Shown here one piece after another: positions 8,960 through 17,784 of a stretch of DNA of 64,000 nt (position 1 is its first letter; each line of letters opens with the position of its first letter). The DNA comes from an uncultured Lachnospiraceae bacterium. Its GTDB lineage: Bacteria; Bacillota; Clostridia; Lachnospirales; Lachnospiraceae. The notes below the pieces were generated by a model. It was not told the origin of the DNA and did not search any database. It saw only the letters and a program-made list of their open reading frames with translations. Location: positions 68,458 through 132,457 of the forward strand of contig CAJUTC010000003.1 of the NCBI GenBank assembly GCA_910589195.1, in the 5' to 3' direction. A program made the translations under genes and the position numbers.

Positions 8960-10087
8960 TCACAGCGCAAACCGTTCTCGTTTCTTTTTCAATCCCCCGT
9001 TTCTCTGATGGCGGATATCCATTAAGATTCCCAGTGCCTGCCCGTTCCCCTGGCGGTTTCCCTCTTCTATCATTTCATCCAGGCATTCCTTTTTGCACCA
9101 GCTTGCTTGGGCCGCAAATTTTAGAATACCCATGTCTTTCTGCTTTTGTGCCACTCTTAGTATCTCCCGGCCATGGCCAGATCCGTATTCCTCATAAATT
9201 TTTTTCCGTTCCTCTTTTAGTTGGATCGGATACATCAGCCTCCCTAACACCAATTCTGTCACCAGCTCCGGCTTCTCCTGAACCTGAATATGGGGAAACA
9301 GCTTATCATATGTCAAGTATTGGAAATCTGGCCCGTTAAACGCATTCCGATACCGATGTCCACAGCCGTGCATTTCTTGGGTCAGGATTCTGGCCGGTGT
9401 ATTTTCTATCGATTCCTCATAATATTCCGGAAATAATAGCTTGGCCCAAATATTCCCCTGTTGATCCAAGCAAGTAACCCGAAGCGTCTGACGCAGTTCC
9501 GCCAGGACTTCCTTCAGGCAGCAGGTTTCACTGGATGCCATATGCAGATCAATCCGGCCAATCCTATGGCAGCCAGTAAAAAGTCCGGCCCCTAAATCCT
9601 TTAATTCGCTAAAAAACCCCAGATATTCCAGATTTCCGCAATTATAGCAGGCATATGCACCAATTTTTCTAAGCTTTGGCGGAAGGGAAAGGGCGTGTAT
9701 AGCCGTTCCTTTTAACGCAGGCGTCCCGTCTGGCAATTCATCTGCTGAAAGCAAACACCGCAGTTTATCCTGATCCGTTTCTTGCTGACGCCGATTTCCG
9801 TCAGCCGCCTTATTGGGGATACCTGTAGGATTCCCTTTATCTCTTTCTTCCTGCCATCCATTCCTATCCTGCCAGGAAGGAATCGCTTCTTGCTCTTCCT
9901 CCTCAGAAAGATCGGACAAATATAATTCCCCTGTTGCCTGGGGCCTTACGGTTTCCGAAAACACGTAAGGCCCCAGTTCCACCACAGGGAGCCCATGAAT
10001 CTCCCTTGGCAGTTCCACTTGCCCGTCATATCCGAAGCAGCGCAAAATACAAATCCCATCACAGCCTTTTCTATAAATGATTTTCAT
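8960..10087 (-). CDS. BspA-type leucine-rich-repeat protein
   Basis: The 375-residue cytosolic protein contains LRR_5-type repeats. The first half has strands such as V-E-L-P-R-E-I-H-G-L-P-V-V-E-L-G and, near residues 120-180, L-P-P-K-L-R-K-I-G-A-Y-A-C-Y and F-S-E-L-K-D-L-G-A-G-L-F-T-G-C. A charged low-complexity insert rich in Glu, Gln and Asn lies at about 58-110. The C-terminal third is helical and ends in a basic tail. No signal peptide is visible, unlike surface BspA proteins. It starts five bases after the topB stop and so is probably co-transcribed with it. The role is unknown. Confidence 0.7.
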   Translation of the reverse strand: MKIIYRKGCDGICILRCFGYDGQVELPREIHGLPVVELGPYVFSETVRPQATGELYLSDLSEEEEQEAIPSWQDRNGWQEERDKGNPTGIPNKAADGNRRQQETDQDKLRCLLSADELPDGTPALKGTAIHALSLPPKLRKIGAYACYNCGNLEYLGFFSELKDLGAGLFTGCHRIGRIDLHMASSETCCLKEVLAELRQTLRVTCLDQQGNIWAKLLFPEYYEESIENTPARILTQEMHGCGHRYRNAFNGPDFQYLTYDKLFPHIQVQEKPELVTELVLGRLMYPIQLKEERKKIYEEYGSGHGREILRVAQKQKDMGILKFAAQASWCKKECLDEMIEEGNRQGNGQALGILMDIRHQRNGGLKKKRERFAL

Positions 10088-10091
10088 CCTT

Positions 10092-12413
10092 TCATCTATC
10101 CTGCCCTTCCTCTAATTTGATCCCTGCCAGCGCTTGGGCAAAGGCATTATTAATGGGCTGGCTGGCCTCTTTTTTCTGCTGGCTTAAATACCGGGCCACA
10201 TCCTTTTTCGAAACGCCTGCTCCCTCCCGTTTCCTTCGCTCCTGGAAAGCGGCCAGCTTTTCTTTATGGCCGCAAACGCAAACAAAGATCTGCCCGTCGC
10301 CTTTTCCACGAAGCTCCATTTTTTTATGGCATACGGGGCAGCGGGCATTAGAAACCCGGGCAATGGTTTCCCGATAGCCGCATTCTCTGTCCTGACATAC
10401 TAACATCTGGCTGTTTTTCCCTTTTACAAGAAGCATCCGTTTCCCACAGTTCGGACATTTTGTATTGGTTAAATTATCATGGCGGAAAGTTCCCTCGCCT
10501 GCTTTAATCTGATGGATCAGCTCTTGTGAGTACTCTCGGATCTCCCTCATAAAGACTGTTCTCGTCAAATTTCCTTTGGCAATCTTTCCCAATTTCATCT
10601 CCCATTTTGCTGTCAGTTCCGGCTTCTTTAGATCTTCTGGAACCAGTTTCAAAAGCTGATGGCCTTTGGAGGTTAGCAAAATATCCTTCCCTCGCTTTTC
10701 CACCAGAAAGCTGGAAAATAACTTTTCAATAATATCAGCCCTGGTTGCTACTGTGCCCAGGCCTCCGGTTTCTCCTAACGTTTTTGCCATAGCTGGATCT
10801 TTGGTTTCCAGAAATGCTATGGGTTTTTCCATAGCCGTAAGCAGCGTCGCTTCGTTAAACAAGGCCGGCGGTCTGGTCTTTCCTTCTGTTATGGTAATCG
10901 TCAAAGGTTCCAGATAGTCACCCTTCTTCAGAGAAGACCAATTCATAAAGGCGGCGGTCTTGCCGCTGTCTAATGAATTGTTTCCCGAAAAACCTCCTGT
11001 TTCCCAACTCTCATCTTCTCCCCAGTTTCCAAATTCATCCCGATTTCCGTCTATCCCGTTTCCATCTAGTCCCCCAAACCCGTCTGCTCCATTTTCATAT
11101 ACCGCTTTCCAGCCCAGCTCCTTAACAGCGATCCCACGGGCCTGAAAACGCTCATTCCCTGCCTTTACGGTAAGGCTTATCTGCTCATACTGGTAAGGTG
11201 GATACAAAACCGCTAAAAACCGCCTTACTACCAAATCGTAAATCCGGCGTTCGTCTATTGTCATATGGTCAAGCTGTACAAACTGTTCCGTAGGGATAAT
11301 GGCATGATGATCCGACACCTTGCTGTTATCTACAAAAAATGGTTTAGCCGGAAGCGTCCACCGAACCGGCTGGCTGGCCAGTTTTTTATACGGCCCTACA
11401 CCGCAAGCTTTCAGACGCTCCTTTATGGTAGGCAGAATATCACTGCTTAAATACCTGGAATCTGTCCGGGGATACGTAAGCACTTTATGATTTTCATACA
11501 ACCGCTGCATAATCGTTAAGGTTTCTTTTGCCGAATAGTTGAACCGGCGGTTAGCCTCTCTTTGCAGCTCTGTCAGGTCGTAAAGAAGGGGCGCCTGGGT
11601 TTTTTTAAGGGATGATTTTAAATCCTCAACCGTTCCTTTCTGTCCCTGGATCTGCTTTTTAAGCGCTTCCATCCTTCCTTTATCATAAGAACGGCTGCTC
11701 CCTGAGGTTTCATCCTGCCAGGTCAGAATCAGCATTTCACCTCCAGCCTGCTTCCATCCGGCTCGCAGGCCATAATAAGATTTAGGAACAAATTCTTTGA
11801 TTTCCTTTTCCCTGGCCGCGATTATGGCCAATGTGGGGGTTTGTACCCTTCCGCAGGAAAGCTGGGCATTGTATTTGCAGGTAAGCGCCCTAGTCGCATT
11901 CATCCCCACCAGCCAATCGGCCTCTGCCCTGCACATTGCCGCATGGTACAGGTTTTCATATTCTTTCCCGTCTTTTAAACGGGCAAACCCTTCCCAGATG
12001 GCTTTATCCGTTATGGAAGAAATCCAAAGGCGTTTTATGGGTTTTTTGGATTCCGCCTTTTCCAAAATCAGCCTGGCCACCAGTTCCCCCTCCCGCCCGG
12101 CGTCTGTGGCAATAATCACCTGATGAATATCATTCCGGCGCAATTGGTTTTTCACTGCCTGATACTGCTTTGCCGTCTGCCGGATCACCTCCAGCTTAAA
12201 CGGTTCTGGCATCATGGGAAGATCCTCCATCTTCCACTCCTTATATTTTTTATCATATCCTTCCGGATCCGCTAACGTCACCAGATGCCCCAATCCCCAG
12301 GTTACTACATAGGAATCACCCTCAATGGCTCCATTTCGATTGTTTTTACACTTTAATACCCGTGCAATATCCCTGGCTACGGAAGGTTTTTCCGCAATCA
12401 CTAATGATTTCAT
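10092..12413 (-). CDS. topB: DNA topoisomerase III (type IA)
   Basis: This 773-residue type IA topoisomerase relaxes or decatenates DNA through a tyrosyl-DNA intermediate. The Toprim domain opens with V-I-A-E-K-P-S and holds T-D-A-G-R-E-G-E near residue 103. The catalytic tyrosine is in T-Y-P-R-T-D-S near residue 312. Two C-terminal zinc ribbons (C-P-N-C..C and C-P-V-C..C-x-C) follow, with a basic tail. The start was placed at MKSLVIAEK because AAAGGA lies eight bases ahead; the open frame extends 31 codons further without one. An unusual Gly/Asn/Asp-rich insert occupies about residues 440-480. Confidence 0.93.
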   Translation of the reverse strand: MKSLVIAEKPSVARDIARVLKCKNNRNGAIEGDSYVVTWGLGHLVTLADPEGYDKKYKEWKMEDLPMMPEPFKLEVIRQTAKQYQAVKNQLRRNDIHQVIIATDAGREGELVARLILEKAESKKPIKRLWISSITDKAIWEGFARLKDGKEYENLYHAAMCRAEADWLVGMNATRALTCKYNAQLSCGRVQTPTLAIIAAREKEIKEFVPKSYYGLRAGWKQAGGEMLILTWQDETSGSSRSYDKGRMEALKKQIQGQKGTVEDLKSSLKKTQAPLLYDLTELQREANRRFNYSAKETLTIMQRLYENHKVLTYPRTDSRYLSSDILPTIKERLKACGVGPYKKLASQPVRWTLPAKPFFVDNSKVSDHHAIIPTEQFVQLDHMTIDERRIYDLVVRRFLAVLYPPYQYEQISLTVKAGNERFQARGIAVKELGWKAVYENGADGFGGLDGNGIDGNRDEFGNWGEDESWETGGFSGNNSLDSGKTAAFMNWSSLKKGDYLEPLTITITEGKTRPPALFNEATLLTAMEKPIAFLETKDPAMAKTLGETGGLGTVATRADIIEKLFSSFLVEKRGKDILLTSKGHQLLKLVPEDLKKPELTAKWEMKLGKIAKGNLTRTVFMREIREYSQELIHQIKAGEGTFRHDNLTNTKCPNCGKRMLLVKGKNSQMLVCQDRECGYRETIARVSNARCPVCHKKMELRGKGDGQIFVCVCGHKEKLAAFQERRKREGAGVSKKDVARYLSQQKKEASQPINNAFAQALAGIKLEEGQDR

Positions 12414-12511
12414 ACTTAGATCCTTTCTAATCCCTTTTCCTGTTTTGCTGAAAGTATAACACAATTGCCCGGCTATTTGCATCATTTCCATAACTTTCCG
12501 CAGCATTTTTA

Positions 12512-12540
12512 TTGAAAAACAGTTCCTTGAACGGTAAAAT
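12512..12540 (+). promoter_or_regulatory. Promoter of the LytTR two-component pair
   Basis: TTGAAA (12512-12517) and TAAAAT (12535-12540) are 17 bases apart and lie 40 bases before the response-regulator start. The promoter is in the divergent gap with topB. Confidence 0.5.
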
Positions 12541-12579
12541 AGTAAAAAAGCCTATCAAAATCTGTGAGGTAATTGTTCC

Positions 12580-13290
12580 ATGCTAAAAATTGCAGTCTGC
12601 GATGATGAACCTGTAATGTGCCAGCAATTAAAACTGCTTCTCTCTGAATTCCTTACCAGTCAGAACCGCCCTTTTGAAATTTCCTGCTATGGAAATGGGC
12701 TATCGCTTTTGACTTCCCCATTCCATTATGATCTGATTTTTTTGGATATTCAACTTCCGAATTTAAATGGGGTAGAGCTTGCAAAACGTCTGCGTGCCCG
12801 GGAGTTTGACGGTATATTGATTTTTGTAACCATACTGGCCGACTATATGCCAGACGCATTTGAAGTAGAAGCTGCCGACTACTTATTAAAACCCATTGAT
12901 CAATCTCATTTTCAGCGTACCTTAAAACGGACTTTAAAGCGTATGGATGCCCGATGGGAACGTTCTCTTTTCATTCAAACCGCAAACTGGTGCAAATCTG
13001 TCAAGTTTAGCGACATCTATTACTGCGAGGTTCGGAACCGGAAAATTTACCTTCATACGAAGCATGGCGTAATCGACTATTATGGAAAAATGAAAGATTT
13101 GGAACAGCAGGCAGGTTCCCGCTTTATTAAATGCCACCGCAGCTTTCTTGTAAATCCAGATTACCTGTCCCAATACGCAAACGGGCAGATTACGCTGGAA
13201 AACGGGGAATATCTTCCGGTTTCCAGGCAGCATCATTCTCTTCTTATGAATCAAATGCTGGAATATATCGCAAAGCAAAACCATATCTGA
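12580..13290 (+). CDS. LytTR-family response regulator
   Basis: The 236-residue protein has a receiver domain (1-115) with acidic residues D8/D9, phosphoacceptor D56 in L-I-F-L-D-I-Q-L-P, and K104 in L-L-K-P. A LytTR DNA-binding domain (about 125-232) follows, with F-I-K-C-H-R-S-F-L-V-N near residue 190, the family's most conserved strand. Such AgrA/VirR-type regulators bind paired direct repeats upstream of secretion, peptide or surface genes. The kinase gene follows after 18 bases. GAGGT precedes the ATG. The target genes are not identifiable here; the nearest candidate is the FlxA-like gene downstream. Confidence 0.9.
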   Translation: MLKIAVCDDEPVMCQQLKLLLSEFLTSQNRPFEISCYGNGLSLLTSPFHYDLIFLDIQLPNLNGVELAKRLRAREFDGILIFVTILADYMPDAFEVEAADYLLKPIDQSHFQRTLKRTLKRMDARWERSLFIQTANWCKSVKFSDIYYCEVRNRKIYLHTKHGVIDYYGKMKDLEQQAGSRFIKCHRSFLVNPDYLSQYANGQITLENGEYLPVSRQHHSLLMNQMLEYIAKQNHI

Positions 13291-13308
13291 TACAAGGGGG
13301 ATTCTTTT

Positions 13309-14775
13309 TTGGACGGGTTATTTCAGATAATTCCTGATATTTCTTATTTACGCCAATGGCAGTTGGCCCTGCCAATAATAATCAGCCAGATTCTTATACC
13401 CTTGGCCTCATTTTCCTTCTTCTGCCGCTGCGGCCAGGTTCCCTTTCACTGGGGTCTGGGCATTTTCTATACCCTTTTACATGGAATCCTAACTGCATTG
13501 ACTATAAGTTTTCACATTACCGGAATTCTTTTACTGCTGTCGGAAATCCTTCTTCTTTCCGCTGTGGGGCTTTTGTTTCAAAGCTTTCTCGCTCCTGGCA
13601 GTAAATGGGCCGCAACGCCAAAAAACCTGGCAGGCCCGAATACATCAGAATCCATGCCGCCTGTTTGGCAGCGGACTTTTATGGAAAGACCAGCACGGAC
13701 ATCTGCTTTTTATGCGTCTGTGCTTGCTATTTCTATCACCAGCCTGTGCCGGGGAATCGCCCAATGGGCTTCTTTTGGTTCCTTTCATCTCATAATGACA
13801 AATACCTTTCTGGTTTATATATCCGATACTGTTAGAGAATTGCTGAACCTTCTTTTATTTTTGCTTATTTCCCGGATTATTTTAAAGCATTTCCTGCGCC
13901 AGCTCCACATCCCAGGGCATACGGAATTAGCTCTTTTAACGATCCCTGTTTTCTTTATTTCCCTGGTAGAACAGACCATTCAGAATACCATCTACGGCTC
14001 CACTGTTGTTGTTGATACCAGGGATAACCTTATATTTCCAGTCATTAACCACACAGAAATGCTGTTTTTACAGATATTTGCCTGCGCCTGCCTGTTTTTC
14101 ACCTTGGTGGCTTATCAAAAAATCATGGCTTCCTTTTATGCCTGGCAGAGCCTTCAAAGGTTTCAGCAACAGGTCCGTGAGCAAAAAACCTACATCCAGG
14201 AATCTCAGCTACGCTACCAGCAGACTCAGGCCTTCCGTCACGATATTAAAAACCATTTAACTGTACTGGCTGAGCTGCTGAAGGCAGATAACAGCCGCCA
14301 GGCCTATGAATACCTGATTCGCCTGGAAGAAAGCCTTTCCCAGCTTTCCGCTCCTGTTCAAACGGGAAATGCTGCGGTGGATGCCCTCCTTGGAAGCAAG
14401 CTTTCGACTGCAAAGCAGAAAAAAATATCTGTCCGCTGTCAATTGGCTATCCCCAAACACAGCAGCGTCCACGATTATGACTGGTGTATTGTTTTAGCCA
14501 ATGCCATAGATAACGCTCTTGCCGCCTGCGATTACCTTCCAGAAGAAAATCGGTTCCTTCACATATCCGGCAAGAAAAAAGGAAATTTTTATTTGCTCTT
14601 AATTGAAAATAGCTGTAGGCCTGGCATAAAACAACTACCAAAGGATGGAATCGGACTCTCTAATATCCGGTCTGTCATGGAAAAACAAAATGGCACGATC
14701 CATAATCAGGTTTCTGACGGAGTCTACCGCTTAGAGCTGCTCTTCCTCCTTCAGCCTTTCACAACAGAAAACTGA
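13309..14775 (+). CDS. GHKL-domain sensor histidine kinase
   Basis: This 488-residue kinase has six or seven transmembrane helices (about residues 15-270), a coiled linker, and a cytosolic kinase core. The phospho-histidine is H311 in F-R-H-D-I-K-N-H. The N box is N-A-I-D-N-A-L near residue 398 and the G box is G-I-G-L-S-N-I near 450. This is the AgrC/natK-like class that partners LytTR regulators, often sensing peptides. Initiation appears to use TTG at 13309, with AAGGGGG ten bases ahead; no ATG occurs before the first membrane helix. Confidence 0.88.
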   Translation: MDGLFQIIPDISYLRQWQLALPIIISQILIPLASFSFFCRCGQVPFHWGLGIFYTLLHGILTALTISFHITGILLLLSEILLLSAVGLLFQSFLAPGSKWAATPKNLAGPNTSESMPPVWQRTFMERPARTSAFYASVLAISITSLCRGIAQWASFGSFHLIMTNTFLVYISDTVRELLNLLLFLLISRIILKHFLRQLHIPGHTELALLTIPVFFISLVEQTIQNTIYGSTVVVDTRDNLIFPVINHTEMLFLQIFACACLFFTLVAYQKIMASFYAWQSLQRFQQQVREQKTYIQESQLRYQQTQAFRHDIKNHLTVLAELLKADNSRQAYEYLIRLEESLSQLSAPVQTGNAAVDALLGSKLSTAKQKKISVRCQLAIPKHSSVHDYDWCIVLANAIDNALAACDYLPEENRFLHISGKKKGNFYLLLIENSCRPGIKQLPKDGIGLSNIRSVMEKQNGTIHNQVSDGVYRLELLFLLQPFTTEN

Positions 14776-14938
14776 CTGGTTGCATCAACACTATTTTTCT
14801 GTTTCTATATCCGCCGATAACACAATTAGAGCATTTCAATTGATGTACTAACCCCATTTTTCAGGATAACAATAACCGTAACAATGGGTGCAACGGCGTT
14901 TTAAGAGTGCTCGAAAAGCAAAGCGAGGTGATCCGATT

Positions 14939-15298
14939 ATGAGCATAACCCCTATTATATCTTCGGCATTTTCAGCTAATATGGTGAAACCCCAAAATGC
15001 CGACGCTGGCAACCCCCAAATCAAGGCTTTGGAAAAAAAACTTCAGCAATTGAACCAGGAAAAAAAGGAAGCCGCCCAAAACCATAACAGCGATAAAGTA
15101 CGGGAATTAGAGAAAGAAATCCAGGCCACTCAAACGCGACTGGAACAGTTAAAGCAAAAAGAAGCGCAAAAGCAAAAGACCGCACAAGAGGAGGAACAAA
15201 AACGCCAAAAGCAGGAAGAAGAATCCAATCCTTCCAATCCATACGGACCATTACAGGAATCTTCTTTATTAAGCAATTATGTTAATCTGCTTGTGTAA
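14939..15298 (+). CDS. FlxA-like family protein
   Basis: The 119-residue protein has a short hydrophobic N-terminus (M-S-I-T-P-I-I-S-S-A-F) and then a long charged coiled coil (about 28-95), rich in Lys, Gln and Glu. It ends in a short non-charged tail. This resembles the FlxA-like family. The ATG at 14939 follows GAGGTGATC. It is the third gene on this strand after the two-component pair, 163 bases downstream. The function is not known; the E. coli namesake is controlled by the flagellar sigma factor, but no flagellar genes are near. Confidence 0.7.
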   Translation: MSITPIISSAFSANMVKPQNADAGNPQIKALEKKLQQLNQEKKEAAQNHNSDKVRELEKEIQATQTRLEQLKQKEAQKQKTAQEEEQKRQKQEEESNPSNPYGPLQESSLLSNYVNLLV

Positions 15299-15345
15299 AA
15301 TTCCCAGATAGCACTTGAAAAACGCCGTTTCAAACAGGCTCTAAG

Positions 15346-15397
15346 AAACAGGATACCGTAAACAGATCGTCAAACCTGTATCGCGGTATCCTGTTTT
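15346..15397. terminator. Bidirectional terminator between flxA-like gene and aspS
   Basis: Arms AAACAGGATACCG (15346-15358) and CGGTATCCTGTTT (15384-15396) are exact reverse complements with a 25-base loop. T-runs follow on the plus side and A-rich sequence on the other, serving both convergent genes. Confidence 0.8.
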
Positions 15398-15445
15398 CTT
15401 TTGTTTCTTATTGCGTTTTTTATCTATTATCACAATTTTTGTTTC

Positions 15446-17194
15446 TTATCGCACTTTCATATGCACTTCCCGAAGCTGGTTTTCTGTTACTTCCCCAGGC
15501 GCGCCGCACATTAAATCCTGTCCATTCCCATTCATGGGGAAAGGGATGATTTCCCGGATATTTTCTTCATTCTGAAGAAGCATAAGCATTCGATCTACAC
15601 CTGGAGCCATCCCCGCATGGGGCGGGGCGCCAAATTGGAACGCATGATACAATGCTCCGAATTTCGTCTTCAATTCTTCCTCTGTATACCCAGCAATCTC
15701 AAACGCCTTCACCATAATATCCAAATCATGGTTTCGGACTGCCCCGGAAGAAAGCTCCACACCATTGCATACAATATCATATTGATAAGCCAGGATCTCC
15801 AGCGCCTCTTTTGTCAAAAGAGCCTCTAATCCGCCTTGTGGCATGGAAAACGGGTTGTGGGTAAACACGATCTTTTTTTCCTCCGGATCATATTCATACA
15901 TGGGGAAATCATTTACAAAGCAGAATCGGTACGAGTCTTTCTCGCAAATACCCAGCCGGCTCCCTAGTTCCGTGCGGATCTGTCCTGCAAGCTGGGCTGC
16001 ACGTGCTTCTTTATCAGCAATCAAAAACAAAGTATCTCCCGGTTCAAGGCCTGCGGTCTGGGCAATCTCACCTTTCATTTCATCGGGAATAAACTTATCA
16101 ATAGGCCCTTTATAGCTCATATCTGCTTCCACTTCCAGATATCCTAATCCGCCCATTCCTATGGACTGGGCAAACTGCAAAAGCTTTTCATGAAACCCTT
16201 TGGACATCTTATCTTGAACCCGGATTGCCCGAACCACCTTTTTATGAAAGGGGCGGAAGCTGCATCGCTGAAAAAAGTCAGTTACATCTACAATCCGCAA
16301 TGGATTCCTTAAATCTGGTTTATCCGTTCCAAATTCCAGCATGGCCTGTTGATAGCTGATGACCGGATAAGGCGCCTGAGATACTGAAAAGCCTTCTGGC
16401 GCAAACCGTTCAAATACGGCTGTCAAAACCTCCTCGCCCACCCGGAACACATCTTCTTGGGTAGCAAAGCTCATTTCAAAATCCAACTGGTAAAATTCCC
16501 CCGGGGATCGGTCAGCCCTGGAATCCTCATCACGGAAACATGGAGCAATCTGGAAATACTTATCAAACCCTGACACCATCAAAAGCTGTTTAAACTGCTG
16601 AGGAGCCTGAGGCAATGCATAAAATTTTCCTTTATGCCTGCGGGAAGGAACGATATAATCCCTGGCTCCCTCTGGCGATGAAGCGCAAAGAATCGGCGTT
16701 TGGATTTCCAAAAATCCCATATCGGTCATCTTCTGGCGCAGAAAACTGATAACTCTGGAACGGAAAATCATGTTGTCCTTTACCTTTTTATTCCGCAAAT
16801 CCAGATATCGGTATTTTAACCGCAGATCCTCCCTGGTTTCTTTTGAAGACATAATATCAAACGGCAGTGTTTGACGAACCTTGCCTAACACTATAACTGT
16901 GTGTGCTTTCAGTTCAATGGTCCCTGTAGGAATCTTAGGGTTATACGTTTCCTCGTCACGATGGTCAATTACCCCTTCAAAGGACACGCAGTCTTCCCTG
17001 GCGATTCCTTTTAACAAGCTGGTATCCTGCAGCACCACCTGTAAAACTCCATACATATCCCGCAGGTCAATAAACGACACACCTCCGTGATCCCGGATCG
17101 TTTCCACCCATCCTGCTGCCTTAATGGCAGTACCCACATCCTGTTCACTTATTTTGTCTAATGTCCGGCTCCGATACATGTTTCCTGTGCTCAT
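15446..17194 (-). CDS. aspS: Aspartyl-tRNA synthetase
   Basis: This 582-residue class IIb synthetase charges tRNA with aspartate. An OB-fold anticodon-binding domain comes first (about 15-110, with W-V-x-x-x-R-D-H-G-G-V-S-F-I-D-L-R). The catalytic core has motif 2 F-R-D-E-D-S-R-A-D-R, and motif 3 near the end is G-M-A-P-G-V-D-R. The bacterial GAD insertion domain lies between (about 275-415). A GAGGAG site precedes the ATG. The gene is controlled by a T-box whose specifier reads AAC, an asparagine codon. It may therefore be a non-discriminating AspRS that also makes Asp-tRNA-Asn for amidation by GatCAB; this is inference. Confidence 0.95.
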   Translation of the reverse strand: MSTGNMYRSRTLDKISEQDVGTAIKAAGWVETIRDHGGVSFIDLRDMYGVLQVVLQDTSLLKGIAREDCVSFEGVIDHRDEETYNPKIPTGTIELKAHTVIVLGKVRQTLPFDIMSSKETREDLRLKYRYLDLRNKKVKDNMIFRSRVISFLRQKMTDMGFLEIQTPILCASSPEGARDYIVPSRRHKGKFYALPQAPQQFKQLLMVSGFDKYFQIAPCFRDEDSRADRSPGEFYQLDFEMSFATQEDVFRVGEEVLTAVFERFAPEGFSVSQAPYPVISYQQAMLEFGTDKPDLRNPLRIVDVTDFFQRCSFRPFHKKVVRAIRVQDKMSKGFHEKLLQFAQSIGMGGLGYLEVEADMSYKGPIDKFIPDEMKGEIAQTAGLEPGDTLFLIADKEARAAQLAGQIRTELGSRLGICEKDSYRFCFVNDFPMYEYDPEEKKIVFTHNPFSMPQGGLEALLTKEALEILAYQYDIVCNGVELSSGAVRNHDLDIMVKAFEIAGYTEEELKTKFGALYHAFQFGAPPHAGMAPGVDRMLMLLQNEENIREIIPFPMNGNGQDLMCGAPGEVTENQLREVHMKVR

Positions 17195-17282
17195 AATCTT
17201 CTCCTCACTTCCTAATAACAGTAGTTCCTGTACAGAACGGGCAGCTTCTCAGCATTGCTAACCAACAGCTCTTTTACAACGC

Positions 17283-17633
17283 AAAAAAGCTGCCCCTCCT
17301 GAACATATTGCTCAGGACGAACAGCCATTGTCCGCGGTACCACCTGAATTACTGTCTTGCAGTCGCTCACTGGTCATTTCAACCCAAATGCCGCCTTTCT
17401 TTTCTCCTTCTTTTTGCGGACATCCGGAATTCTAATGAACCTTGTTGAAAAACCTTGCTGATTTTCGTACAGCGCACGGCTCCCATACTGATTGCAGCGC
17501 GTATTTCAATTGCCTGCAACGTTCTGTTTGCAGCTCAGGAGTGTTATTCACGCAAATTCACTTTGCAAAGTTCTCACTATCCTCCGCTCACTGGGAACGA
17601 TAAGATGCGCTACTTCTCTCCGTCTTAGCCATT
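17283..17633 (-). promoter_or_regulatory. T-box riboswitch leader of aspS
   Basis: Read on the minus strand, the leader has a Stem I with GGAG pairing CTCC around a specifier loop. Its 5' side is AGAAGTA and its 3' side GAATAACA, closed above by GCGCA/TGCGT. The codon followed by the conserved purine is AAC (17545-17543), asparagine. The T-box sequence AGGTGGTACCGCGG is at 17345-17332. The competing terminator is at 17325-17283: GC-rich arms around a short loop, then six U. The TGGT bulge would pair with tRNA 3' ends by one G-U with discriminator G. Uncharged tRNA binding should permit aspS expression. Confidence 0.92.
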
Positions 17634-17639
17634 GCACAA

Positions 17640-17669
17640 ATTATAGCTTCAATTGTTTTTCTTTGTCAA
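17640..17669 (-). promoter_or_regulatory. Consensus sigma-A promoter of the aspS T-box transcript
   Basis: On the minus strand TTGACA (17669-17664) and TATAAT (17645-17640) match the consensus at all 12 positions with an 18-base spacer. The T-box leader starts immediately downstream. Confidence 0.9.
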
Positions 17670-17784
17670 TGGCAGAACTGCCGAAAACTAATTTTATAAC
17701 TATTTTTTTTACTTTTTTTCTATTTTTCTCAATTACCACTTAAGAAAATGAACATTGCGCTCCATAATTTTCAATTAGTCTTTG

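Noticed and set aside
14813..14820. GCCGATAA before the FlxA-like gene, like a flagellar sigma-28 -10 element
   Set aside because: No TAAA-like -35 element stands about 15 bases upstream, and no flagellar genes are in the window.
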